The position numbers and the translations under genes are program-made. 64,000 nucleotides of DNA, from positions 217,936 to 281,935 of the forward strand of contig JASANG010000693.1 of the NCBI GenBank assembly GCA_030248215.1, written 5' to 3'. Positions 50,610 through 61,307 of this stretch are shown piece after piece. Source of the DNA: Enoplolaimus lenunculus. Lineage: Eukaryota; Nematoda; Enoplea; Enoplida; Thoracostomopsidae. Position 1 is the first letter of the stretch, and each line of letters starts with the position of its first letter. Below the pieces are notes generated by a model. That model did no database searches, was not told the origin of the DNA, and worked only from the letters and a program-made list of their open reading frames with translations.

Positions 50610-50941
50610 TATATAGAAGAATTGTCATTTTTAGCTCAAACTATTTGTACACATTCTGTGATACACTCCGTCAATTGTTTTATCGATGTTCTGTGTTTAA
50701 AATTGAAACTGGATGACAGGAATAGAAAAAGTCATTTGGAACCTAGGGTTTTTGGGTTTTTGGGATTCGTGGATCAGGTCAGTTTAAACCACCGAAAAGT
50801 GATTGTTTCGTTTGGCAAACATTGTTTACCATTTCTTCCAAATTTGTCGACGCCAAATAACACAAATTTCAAAACAGACTCTTCGATATGTCAGTACTGT
50901 ACAATTTAACCGTCAACGTTCATAAATTCTAAACAGTGGGT

Positions 50942-51014
50942 GCACTGTAAACAATGGGAAGTCAAATTGACTCTCTCGGAAATAGGCGTTTCCTGACTAC
51001 ACCGACTGAGTCAA
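50942..51014. mobile_element. MITE family C, left end
   Basis: GCACTGTAAACAATGGGAAG, TCAAATTGACTCTCTCGGAA and CTGACTACACCGACTGAGTC, then unrelated sequence. Confidence 0.7.
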
Positions 51015-51104
51015 AAGACAAATATTTCTAAAATATAAGACAAATTTTCTGAAATATGAGACAATTACGCCTGAAATACATGACAAAGGTGGGTAAAGCT
51101 CAAC

Positions 51105-51440
51105 CAAAAACCCAAATTTTACAACCTAAGATACCTACAAGACGTAAACTTAGGTTGGGGGGAGCCTGAGCTCAACCCGAAATATCCTTGAAGTTTGATT
51201 ATTTATATACACTCTTAAGAATATAAACGAAACAAATTTTTACGTACATAAAAATCAGAAAATTAATTCTTAAATAAAAGACAAATATTTCTTGAAACGA
51301 AGAAATTTATGTTTTATAAAGTTGGCAACAGTAATTTTTTAACATAAAAAAATTTAGTTTTATCCATTTCAGAAACGATTTTCTGATCTGTTTAACGCCA
51401 TGAATGTCTGAAATTTCAGATATTTATGTCTTGAAAATTT
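51105..51440. repeat. Repeat family Q, copy 2
   Basis: ACCTAAGATACCTACAAGAC, TTAGGTTGGGGGGAGCCTGA, CTCAACCCGAAATATCC, the complement of 9730-10045. Confidence 0.6.
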
Positions 51441-51459
51441 AAGAAAGCAGGTATCTTGA

Positions 51460-53130
51460 AATTTCAATGCAATTAATTTCGTATGTAGATATTCTGCGGC
51501 ATTGATGAAATATTTAAATACAAAGGTTAAAAAGATGGCGAGAAAATTTTTGGACCTATAATACCGACCCTTGACCAAATTTTAGGCCCAAATTTGAGTA
51601 AAATGCTCCTCTTAAACAGGTGGTACCCAGGGCGACAGCGTTTGCATTTTTTCCAAATCTTCACCCCCGGGCCAAATCATTTCTAAATCTGCTAACAAAG
51701 AAAAAAATGCGAGGAAACAAATTTTCTGAGCAGAAAACTCCGCTATCCTTTATATAGAAATAGAGTGAGTTAATCATAAAATAACCAAAAAAATTCACTT
51801 TAAACGTCAAAGACCTTAACAATCACTCTCAGGCACAGGTGCAAATTTAAGAGTTACCCAAAAAATTTAATACCATTAACCGATAAAGGAACTATATTCC
51901 CAATACAGGAAGGACTACAATAAACCCGTACCCTGGTTAAAGTCGTATATGATTCAACAAACCAGATATTTCGTCAGCGAATCAACCATTGAACAAATAA
52001 CATCAAAAAAGAGCCAGCTAAACTTTACCAAATAACAGTTTGTAAACCTCTACAAAAGTGCTATAGGATCGAGTTCTTGGTAGCGAAAATAGCTTAAATA
52101 TCCACTAGGCTACAACGTACAGCGTACACCTTGCAGTCAAAAAATTTTATAATTTGCAACAATCACACGCAACGCACCAAAAAACAGCAATTGCAATTGC
52201 ATTGTGCGATCACTTATACAAAACTGCACGGTTCAATGTGCAAGTTTAATGCAGTGCAAGTTAAATGCAATTTCGTGTTTGCAAACTGCATTTAATGTTT
52301 TGTTGCACCAGTTTTGCCTATTACGGGTTGCACTGTTGGCTTTTGAGGTTTATTTCTGTACCTGATTCAATTTGTGAGTGTATTTTGGCCAAACTCAAAC
52401 TTTTGCCGTGTACAACTTAGTTGAAAACCGAAACAGGGGCTCCCAATATTAAAGTTTCTGGCCTGTATTTAAGCTTAACTTTTGGTGCCGATACAATTTG
52501 GCCCCGCAGAGAAAATATGGCAGGTTTCAAAACCCAGTATGTGTATATATGTGTATATGTATGTATATATGTGTATATGTGTATATATATGTAACTCATT
52601 TGACACCAGCAGTGATTTACTTATATATGTTTCGTTTTAAACAAAAAAATTTGGGAAACCCACAAATCGAATGAAATATATTGTGGTAAAATGGTACAAA
52701 AATAGGGTTGATAAATGAAACAAGGAAACTGGTAAAAACGTTTAACTCAAAAGGTACCCGGGGAACCGTTAAAGTTTATTCTGTTCAAAATAGCATGCGT
52801 TATTGCATGTGAACAAAATGTGCTAAATTTAGTGCTGCCTACAAATAATCTAATTATTGTAAGCTTTAAGAAACTTTAACCGAACGCATTAAACTATATT
52901 ATGGGCGCCTTTTAGATTATAAAATTCGGTCAGACCACAAAATGTTTATCTGGTAGATAAGATGTTTTCGACTTATGCTATATATGGAGACCGGAATTTT
53001 ACCAGTGAGCTACGTGGTCCGGCATTTCCCGTCGGTTCAACGTGGATCATATTTCCAACATGAATGCTGCTGGTGTATATGTCGTAGACCAAAATTACTA
53101 ATCAGATAAAAATCTGTTATGATGAAGCAA
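51460..53130. other. Gene-poor region
   Basis: No gene recognised. It holds TGCAATTGCAATTGCATTGTG-like words at 52140-52320 that weakly resemble family J, and a TATATG microsatellite at 52538-52592. The rest looks single-copy within the window. Confidence 0.4.
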
Positions 53131-53134
53131 AGCC

Positions 53135-53300
53135 AGGCCCGTAGCCAGCTCACCGTGCTGGGGGGTTCAAAAATTTTTCAGGAGGGGCATACAATGGTTT
53201 GCAATCACTTACAAGCAAGGTTGAAAATTTTCTAGGGGGAGGCAACATTTTTCCTGGGGCTGAGCCTCTTTGCCCCCCCCCTTGGCTACGGACCCGAGCG
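53135..53300. mobile_element. Repeat family M, copy 2
   Basis: GCCCGTAGCCAGCTCACCGT at the left, CCCTTGGCTACGGACCCG at the right (inverted ends), TTGAAAATTTTCTAGGGGGA and GCAATCACTTACAAGCAAGG inside. A small palindromic-ended element. Confidence 0.75.
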
Positions 53301-53606
53301 AGGCTTTGAAGCGTTTGAAGATAACAAACCGTTTAGACGTCAGAAACAAACCAAACGTACCTAAATTTATATACGTAGCAATCCTCTTGAGTGTGATTGG
53401 ATAACAGGTATTGGCTGCATTTTTTAAATGTTACTTAAAAAATATTTACTTGATTTTACTTATGTACTTGCATAAGTCAGTGACTTAGAGTAAATACTTA
53501 ACTTTTTGGACAAAGACGAAATATAGCAAATTATGAGTCAGTGCCAGAACCAGGAAATAATAGATTTGCTTTATACTAAAAAGGTTCCATGAATCTACAA
53601 TCACAG

Positions 53607-53875
53607 TTAACCCTTCTCACATTGAGTTGCCTATAGGCAAATTAGTGCAGTGTTTATACGTTAAATAGTATATATCGCACCGTGTTTAACAATTGCAACA
53701 CGTATACATAGTATTAAATCACCACAAGACGTGGAGCCCCCGCGGACTGGAGCGTCAAGCTCCTATAGCTGAGTGGTGATGGTATACGCCTCCCACTCCA
53801 GTCACTGGAGTTCGAATCCTAGCATAAAAGTAGGTCTCGGGGGAAACAGAAAATATCCATGTGAGAAAGGGTTAA
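53607..53875 (+). mobile_element. TTAA-flanked MITE family F with tRNA-like module, copy 5 (best ends)
   Basis: TTAACCCTTCTCACATTGAG at the left and CATGTGAGAAAGGGTTAA at the right, TTAA on both sides. Plus-strand A box TAGCTGAGTGG at about 53767 and B box AGTTCGAATCC at about 53809. Confidence 0.92.
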
Positions 53876-53907
53876 ACCAAGAATAGTACTTATGCCAAAA
53901 CTGTCAG

Positions 53908-54050
53908 GGTTGCGCTATAGTCACCGCACGCCGTCGGACGCTGCCGTTCGCTACCAAAGACGTCTTGTTTATATTTTTGTTAGCAACTCATAGCGGAGTG
54001 CGGCATCACGCGGCGACGTCCGGCACATTAAAGTATAGCGCACCCCCTAC
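53908..54050. mobile_element. GC-rich MITE family I, short copy without array
   Basis: AGGGTTGCGCTATAGTCACC at the left, AAGTATAGCGCACCCC at the right, with CGCCGTCGGACGCTGCCGTT and GCGGCGACGTCCGGCAC. It shows the family before array growth. Confidence 0.8.
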
Positions 54051-54538
54051 TCTGTGTAATTCACGAAACTTGGAGAGTAAAAGTTAAGTATTTACTTAAT
54101 TTTAGTACGCTTTTAAAAACGATAAATTGCATAAATTAATGTTTGTACGAAACCGTATTTAAAAGACATTTCAGAAGCCTAGCCATTACGTAAGCTACAA
54201 TAATTCTTATACCACGGCTCATATAATGAACAGCCGTTTATTCTTAATACTATTTTAACACACCACGTCCAAGTTTTTTCACGCTTCACAGGTTAATAAT
54301 GCTGGTTCAGGCCAGTAGCCAGCTCGGATAAAGTAAAATCACCCTAATACATCCAGTAATGTTTTCGATAAGGGGTATAAACGCAAGTTTTTAACCCTCT
54401 GCTGATTTCTAATACACAAAGAGTCTTGCTGTGCAATTTGGGAACAGGTGAAATGCACGCACTTGCCTCTACTTATACGTTAATCACGAATGGTGTCGGA
54501 GTGTTAACGGTGAATTTTGCACCGTATAAAGAAAGATA

Positions 54539-54667
54539 CAATGGTAAAGATCAGGAGCGGAACGTTTTTTGATGGAATTGCAATAGAGTAAGCTTAAGCT
54601 TTAGACTAATTTGATTAGGTTCAGAAATATTCGTTTACTACAGTTATTAGCTGTTTTATACATTGGC
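54539..54667 (+). mobile_element. TTAGGC MITE family A, short copy
   Basis: CAATGGTAAAGATCAGGAGC at the left, GCTGTTTTATACATTGGCC at the right; no intact TTAGGC run. Confidence 0.8.
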
Positions 54668-54909
54668 CAATCAATGCTATCTATGGTTTCCAATCCGGAA
54701 CAAGATTGTTGCATTATTTAACGGTGAAAATGAGTCTTGATCCACCCGTCAACGATTTGGTGGGACGTAATTGCAAAAAAGGCAAAAAGACTCTCCTGGT
54801 GTCATTATATTGACACAACGGTCGTATTGTTAACAGAGTGGTGTACAATGTTTAATTAACCGCAGGAGTGAATGGTATTAACAAGAGTATGCAGGTTTGC
54901 TGAAATTTT

Positions 54910-55065
54910 GGCCCATGCTACTTTAATGGGAGTCCAGGTTTCTGGTGGGTTTATAAAACAGTAGGTTTAGATTCTAGACTACATTTTATTGCTTAGGCTT
55001 AGGCTTAGGCTTACGCTTAGGAATACGCTTAATCTACTGTTACGCACCTTAAAGTAACATTGGCC
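54910..55065 (+). mobile_element. TTAGGC MITE family B, complete short copy
   Basis: GGCCCATGCTACTTTAATGG, TTTAGATTCTAGACTACATT, four TTAGGC words, CTGTTACGCACCTTAAAGTA, ACATTGGCC. Confidence 0.9.
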
Positions 55066-55184
55066 GAAATTTTGGCAGCATTTTCACCAGCGAATGTGAC
55101 GTTTATGCCTACGAGATAGCATAAGACATTGTAGTATACTGTATTATATAAAACATATTCAAATATGAGCTATATACAATATTA

Positions 55185-55265
55185 GCAGTGTGCAACCGGA
55201 GGTGAAAAATGCCAGAACCGGAAGTCAACAAACTTTGCTGGAGTCGTAGATGAAGGGAGAACCAA
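55185..55265. repeat. CCGGAG repeat family L
   Basis: GTGCAACCGGAGGTGAAAAA, GAACCGGAAGTCAACAAACT, GCTGGAGTCG. Confidence 0.6.
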
Positions 55266-55283
55266 AATTAGGTATTAAAAACG

Positions 55284-55404
55284 ACCCATGCAGAGATCAG
55301 GGACGGAACGTTTTTTGTGGGACTACAGTACAGTATGCTTAGGCTTAGGGTTAGGCTGAGGAATATGCTTATATAATGCGTTTCCGCCCCTGTCCTGTAA
55401 AAAC
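55284..55404 (+). mobile_element. TTAGGC MITE family A
   Basis: ACCCATGCAGAGATCAGGGA, GGGACTACAGTACAGTATGC; right end TTTCCGCCCCTGTCCTGTAA. Confidence 0.75.
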
Positions 55405-55544
55405 GATAGTAAATTTGCAAATTTTAGCAAAAATCAGAAAATTGTTGTTGGAAAATTAGTTCTTTAGCTGCCTTTTTGAGAAATTTCTTTGAATAAACCT
55501 TTCACCATTACCTCAAACAAGCAAGTTTGAAAAGCATCAATTTT

Positions 55545-55645
55545 AAAAATACCGAAATTGCAGGAACCTCCGGTAAAAAATCCACCGGAACGGGAAGTCG
55601 ATTTTCTGCCGGAGCCGGAGGCAAACCTTTGGTTGTTGCCTGAAT
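55545..55645. repeat. CCGGAG repeat family L
   Basis: GCAGGAACCTCCGGTAAAAA, TTTTCTGCCGGAGCCGGAGG; a longer variant of the same module lies at 56615-56710. Confidence 0.6.
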
Positions 55646-55816
55646 GTAGGCGTGGTTATAATATTTTTAAAATTCAAAATTTTAAGCATACGAAATTGTA
55701 ACTTTCGGAAATTATGCCACCCCCACAATAATTGAGTAGAAAAAAATATACAACGTGAGCCTAAAATTTCGTATTATACAGAATAGGCGTTTGTTTCGCA
55801 GTTGCGAACTTTTGTC

Positions 55817-55964
55817 GGTACATGTAAAGATCAACGGCGGAACGCTTTTCTGCGGCACTGTAATAGAGTAAGCTTAAGCTTTATGCTATTGTGCTTGGCT
55901 TAGGTTTAGGCTTAGGTTCAGGAATAAGCTTATAGTACTGTTCCACCCCTGTTCTTTACATTGG
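55817..55964 (+). mobile_element. TTAGGC MITE family A
   Basis: GGTACATGTAAAGATCAACG at the left, CCCCTGTTCTTTACATTGG at the right. Confidence 0.88.
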
Positions 55965-55999
55965 ATTTTTTGTCTATGGCACGACATGATTTATTCTTG

Positions 56000-56960
56000 T
56001 TTTAACTATGGATGGGCACCGGATATTCGGATATGAAAAATATCCGGATATGTCACCGGAAAGAAACTTGTATCTGGATATCTGGCATCCGAATGTCAAA
56101 TCGATATCTTAAATGCTATTGTGTAAAAAAATTTTGAAATAACTTCTATTGTTTCACCATTAAAGCAGCTGTAGATGACGAAGCCAAGCTTTACATTGAA
56201 ACAAGAGTTAAAATATTGAAGACATTCCTGCATAATTGCATGATGATTTAAAATTTTGATTTTTTTAAAACATGCCAAAATTAAAAAACTTCAGTTTAGC
56301 TTGACATTTATCAGAATAACAATTTCGTATTTTTAAATTGTCTCAAAACTAGACCAGTGACTATTTTACATCAAATACGCACCGTCAAGAACGAAATTTA
56401 TTAGCTTTGCAAGAAACAAAATCTAGTTATATACATATACCAAGTCGCGTCGCGAGATTACATACTGGGCGTAATTTTAAATTCTGATCGCTTTTAGTTA
56501 TATAAGACGCCAAGTCTAACTTAGTGCGATGCTAATTAGTAGATGGCTAGCTTGCAAATCTGGCAATCTGTAAAGGACACATTTGAATTTCCCATGACCT
56601 GTAATTCATGAGCTCCAGGGTGCAACCGGAGGTGTAAAGTACCGTAGCCGGAGCCGGAGGCCAACGAAACCTGCCGGAGCCGGATGTCAGGCGAAATTAG
56701 GTACTAAATGTTAGTCAATATCTGCAATTGTTGTGAAGTTGTTTGGTTTTACTACTATACTTTTCTGTGAAATTTCGGAAATTCTTTCCTGAAAATTGTG
56801 ACAAAAGTAAAACGAAACGCGATCATCGGAAACGCAAAAAACCCAAAATCGAGTTTCGGATAACCGAAATAGAAAATTTAATTTGGAATATCAGGATATT
56901 CGGATAAACATCCAGTAAAAATTGCCGGATATCCAGATATGAAAATATATCCGATAACCA
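56000..56960. repeat. ATATCCGG-rich repeat pair plus family L fragment
   Basis: GGGCACCGGATATTCGGATA at 56013 and GCCGGATATCCAGATATGAA at about 56921 are inverted; TATCCGATAACCATCACTAG ends the segment. Together they may bound one element of about 950 bases; family L sequence lies at 56615-56710 inside. A similar TATCGGATATTTG word is near 22420. Confidence 0.5.
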
Positions 56961-56987
56961 TCACTAGCTTTAACAGTGAAAAATAGG

Positions 56988-57134
56988 GCCCATGTAAAGG
57001 TCAGGGATTGCATAAGTTTCCACGAGACTGCAAAACTGTAAGGTTAAGCTTTTACAAAGTTTTTTTACCATGGGCATAGGCTTACGCTTAGAAATATGCT
57101 TGTAATACCGTTACGGCCCTGTTCCATACAATGA
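56988..57134 (+). mobile_element. TTAGGC MITE family A
   Basis: GGGCCCATGTAAAGGTCAGG at the left, ACGGCCCTGTTCCATACAAT at the right. Confidence 0.8.
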
Positions 57135-57139
57135 CCAAA

Positions 57140-58187
57140 TATGGCAGATCCAAATATTACTTTTGATTCGCTCAAAGCAAATCAAAACAATTAATTTTGC
57201 TTCATTTTATTCGATAAAGATTCATCCAATTAAAACGCGATAAACTTTATTTTTAACCAGTTAAAACAACGAATATTTGCACACATTTATGCACAGGTAT
57301 TTACCACATCCCTACGGTTGCCTTATTGCTACCATTCTTTCGAATTCTTCGTCCTAAACAATCTATATATATATAAATATATATATACAAATACATATAC
57401 ATATACATACATATATATATATGTATATTAGCAATGATATAACACTAAACCTAAGCCTAAACCATTAACCTAAACGATTTTGATTGTTAGACCAAACCAA
57501 ACACAACATTTGATTATATTTTGTGATCCTGCTTAGGATGAAAGAATTTGAGTGAAAGTTAATACTTTTTAAAAAAATTTAATTCTCGATTGTAGTTGGT
57601 GCAAACGTTGATGCAAGTTTATTGCAAAAATATATGCTGCGAAATAAATCACAGATTAAACATCAGCAAATTTTAAACACATGTAAACAATAACACAAAT
57701 ATCAAACCGAAATATATGCATAAATCATGACAATCAAAGCAAATACACAAAAAAAGTAGATTTTTTAAGCCTAAGCCTAAACCTAAGCGATGTAGACTGT
57801 GACTTACGAATTGCAATTATACAATTTTATTGCAATTATGCAATTTTACTGCAATTATGCAATTTTAGCAATTTTTTTATTTTATCGGATACTAAATTAT
57901 TCTATAATATAGAGGAACGCCGACGATACGTAACTTTGGACATTAAAAATCATTCCAATGTGTGTTTTCTATGCTTAGAATCTAATAATGAATTTTGAAC
58001 CCAAACAAAAAGACAATAAAATGAGAAATTTTAAAATAAAAGCAAATAATATAAAAAAACAAGTGTACAACACCGCTAAAACGTGAAATAATATAAGAGA
58101 TAACAGTAAACATATTAGTAACTTGTGTACATTTTTCATTAAACAAAGGAAAAAAAGAACTGTAAGCATAAATATTGACTATTTGCA
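57140..58187. other. AT-rich region without recognised gene
   Basis: It contains an ATATAT microsatellite at 57362-57425, CCTAAGCCTAAAC words at 57450 and 57770 and an AATTTTATTGCAATTATGC repeat at 57815-57870. Low-complexity Phe/Leu/Ile frames near 58000 are not convincing. Confidence 0.4.
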
Positions 58188-58620
58188 TACTGTAGTGACC
58201 CGAATAAGACAGGGGACTGATATTTATTTTGCCGCTCCAGCGAGCGGGTACCCTCGAGTTATTCGGTTACTGACTGTTATTTGTTGTAAATTAATCCTTT
58301 GTTAGTAGGACCCAGCACAATTGTATTTCATAATCTTTCCTTGGACAGAACTGATTTGATCCGAAGCATTTTTGTGGATTGCAATTTCCGTTAATGATGT
58401 TTTCTAGATTTAATACAGCTTATGCGGGTTGATACAATATTTATTACATACTTGAACAGCCTGGGTCAATCTTCTGCTTTAGTCTCTTTTACGGACTCTA
58501 ATTATGACTTACACTTTCGAACCATTAACGGACCCTAATTAGGATACAAACTTCTATTGATTGAGACTCAAAACGCGGAACCACTCTTGCAATCCACCTC
58601 TTATTCGAAACACTACAGTA
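58188..58620. mobile_element. Family G DNA-transposon derivative, copy 2
   Basis: TACTGTAGTGACCCGAATAA at the left, TTATTCGAAACACTACAGTA at the right, 433 bases; same interior words as 17698-18117. Confidence 0.8.
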
Positions 58621-59033
58621 CTCAGATCAGGATTGGCTCCAGGAGCCCAAGTCTTTCAAATACGATTGGATAAAAACGAACTCAGGGCCCAAGTATATTT
58701 GTTCAATGTTCATACCTGGTCTTTATTAAAATTTACCAGTTTTTGTAACTTTGGAATGCAGCGATTATCAGAATAATTTGAGACAAATTTAAAATGTCAT
58801 TTTAGGTGCTTTTTCTTAGGATGAAACAGAAATAATCAAAAAAGATGCCTATGAAAAACATTTCCTCAGTGGTGTACCAGATTTCCGTCCAAAAGTTCAA
58901 ATTAAATGTTGTGAATTATATTAATTTTAATTGGTTACTTTTAATATTAGTCAAATTTCGGACCAAATTTCAAATTTAAATTCGACTGATCGTATAAATT
59001 CACCGAGGTTAGGGGGCTTTATTGCGTTTGAAC

Positions 59034-59276
59034 ACACTATAAACTTCAATAAATTGGTTTTAATTCAGAATGACAGGAATTTCAGACTTCTGTTTTAGAG
59101 CTTTCAGCACTCAGAATCATAAATTGATTAAAATTGTTCTGAGTCAATTAATCAACTCACCCGGAATTAAATTTGCTCAGAGTGAGTTTACTGTTTACTG
59201 TTATTAACTCAGAAATAACTAAAAATAACTAATTAATTCTCTGAATAAATTAATCAACTCAGTGGAATTTAAAGTG
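59034..59276. mobile_element. Palindromic MITE family D, copy 4
   Basis: CACTATAAACTTCAATAAAT at the left, GTGGAATTTAAAGTG at the right; diverged ends, GAGTGAGTTTACTG and AACTCA words inside. Confidence 0.7.
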
Positions 59277-59597
59277 GGGTCATCGAAGAGTTACCCTGTT
59301 TGTTCAAGGGGTTGGGGTGTAAATTAGTCATTTGACAAATTACATATGTAGGGGATTACGGTAATATATACAGTACTGAAGATCACTAAATACTATAATA
59401 TATGGTTATTAATAGCTCAGGTAATTTGCAGTCTAAGTAGTTTTTGGACGATTTACTGTTAGTTTTAGGCTTAGTACATACTTTATATCACTAAAATTTG
59501 TTTGAAACTGTGAAAAAATATACACTTTTAAATGATTTACAGCAACCATTTTCTGCCGTATGTAATGTTCTATCGTTTACAGCATTTCATTGAAATA

Positions 59598-59790
59598 TAG
59601 CAGTCAGCCTGCTTTGCGCAATGCACAAAAGTTAGCAAATGTACAACAACCTCATACAAATTTTCGTTTCACAGACTAGTCACGTTTGTGTTCGAAGACA
59701 ATATTGTAAACAAAGTTAATTGCTGAACAGTTGCCCAAATACGTATGTGGAGCATTCCAGCGTTAATTATATAGACATACTTTTCGAAAT
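59598..59790 (-). repeat. Repeat family K
   Basis: GCAGTCAGCCTGCTTTGCGC, AATATTGTAAACAAAGTTAA, CCCAAATACGTATGTGGAGC. Confidence 0.6.
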
Positions 59791-60217
59791 GAAAAAAAAA
59801 ACTCACTCCTACGCTGTTATCTTAATTGTTATAGATATATTTGCATAGAAATACCGCAATTCATCTGAACTATGAATAACACATGTATAACTAAAATTAG
59901 CACAAATATATGTACACCCAAAACTTCACAATAGATCGAGCCTCTAACACAATAAACCAGACCAATAGGTTAATTATTTATCTAACCAGATCAAGAAAAA
60001 TACGGTATAATATTGATAAACTTAAAAATTACCAGTTTAGGCTTTTAGTTGGCCAAATTTTAGCCTTCATGAACACCTGGTAACAGTTGTGACCACTGCG
60101 ATTAGCAGAGTTCGAAAGTTTACACGTACTGTTGTTTGGAGTTGTAGAAATTAATTCGGTACATAAAAGAGGTAAACTTAATTTTTAAACACCAGTTAAT
60201 CACTGAATAATTTTTAT

Positions 60218-60383
60218 GGCCCATGTTACTTTTAGGGGCGTCCAAGTTTCTGACGGGTCTATAAAAGAGTAGGTTTAGAATCTTGATTACATTTTTTGCT
60301 TAGGCTTAGGAACACACGTTTGCAACGCTTAGGCTTAGTAATACGCTTAATCTGCTGTTAAGCCCGTAAAAGTAGCATTGGCC
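60218..60383 (+). mobile_element. TTAGGC MITE family B
   Basis: GGCCCATGTTACTTTTAGGG at the left, CCCGTAAAAGTAGCATTGGC at the right; carries the AACGCTTAGGCTTAG spacer type once. Confidence 0.88.
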
Positions 60384-60420
60384 ATTTTCATTATATAATA
60401 AAATTGGGTCTTAAATTTAA

Positions 60421-60642
60421 GCCAGTATATTCAAATGCTTATAGCACTTATCACCAGTTGATGATAGGTCTTGTAACTTCCGAATCAGCGAATGCTGAGA
60501 TTTTTATTAAGGCACATTTTTTTGTTTTTGAATTGGTCCTACTCTTGTGCCAATTTTGGGTTTCAAAATTACAGCAATTCGTCACAATGAAAACTTAAGA
60601 GCCAGCTGGAGATAGGTGCTATGCGCAGTTGAGAATATGAGT
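60421..60642 (+). mobile_element. Inverted-repeat MITE family E
   Basis: GCTTATAGCACTTATCACCA, GTTGATGATAGGTCTTGTAA at the left, GAGCCAGCTGGAGATAGGTG, TTGAGAATATG at the right. Confidence 0.75.
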
Positions 60643-61068
60643 GTAAAAATAAAAAAATCAAACTTCAACTTACGTTGAAATTAGCAAATTTTCTCGAAAA
60701 AGCTTATAAACTTAGTCTAAAAATGGTTAAATTTTCAAAAAATCTACAATTTTAATATCCTAAAATAGCCAAATTTTCAAACACACTTTGAACCACGGCG
60801 TCCAAACGGCGTGCATTTGAGGGGCGTGTACCCAAAAATCTGGCTGGTACCCCCCAGATAAACTCGGTCTAAATGTAAACAATCTTGAATTGCACTTGTA
60901 GAGCATCCTAAAATTATTCGGCGCGACCCAAAATATTATTTTCTGCGGACTTCCCAGAATTTTAATTCAAAATGTTAAAATTAATAAATTTTCAAAAAAC
61001 ATTTCAAATTTAACATCTTAACATGAATTAATTTTCAATAAAAAACTTCAAATTTTAACATTACTGAC

Positions 61069-61288
61069 TATATTCTCAAATGTGTCTAGCAACTACCATC
61101 AGTTTGATGATTGGTCTTCCAACGATCGAACGAATGAATGATGAGCTTCAAACTTTAGCTCACGTTTTGCGTTCAATTTGTTCGACTTCTGTACTACAGA
61201 TTTATTTTGAGAACCACAACTGAAGCTGCTATTCGCTGGTTTGAAAACCTATTATTAACTGGTAATAGATGCTAAGCCACTTTGAAAA
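61069..61288 (+). mobile_element. Inverted-repeat MITE family E next to the nuclear-receptor stop
   Basis: TATTCTCAAATGTGTCTAGC at the left, ATTATTAACTGGTAATAGAT, GCTAAGCCAC at the right. It ends about 20 bases from the receptor stop codon, so it lies in its 3' untranslated region. Confidence 0.75.
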
Positions 61289-61307
61289 GCCTGGCTTGTG
61301 AGTTAAG

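Noticed and set aside
50556-50909. Plus-strand frame of 117 codons
   Set aside because: Begins inside a family C palindrome, no homology, no splice context recognised.
57975-58188. Minus-strand Phe/Leu/Ile-rich frames of 64-68 codons that look like membrane segments
   Set aside because: Expected from AT-rich sequence; two overlapping frames show the same bias and neither has neighbours.
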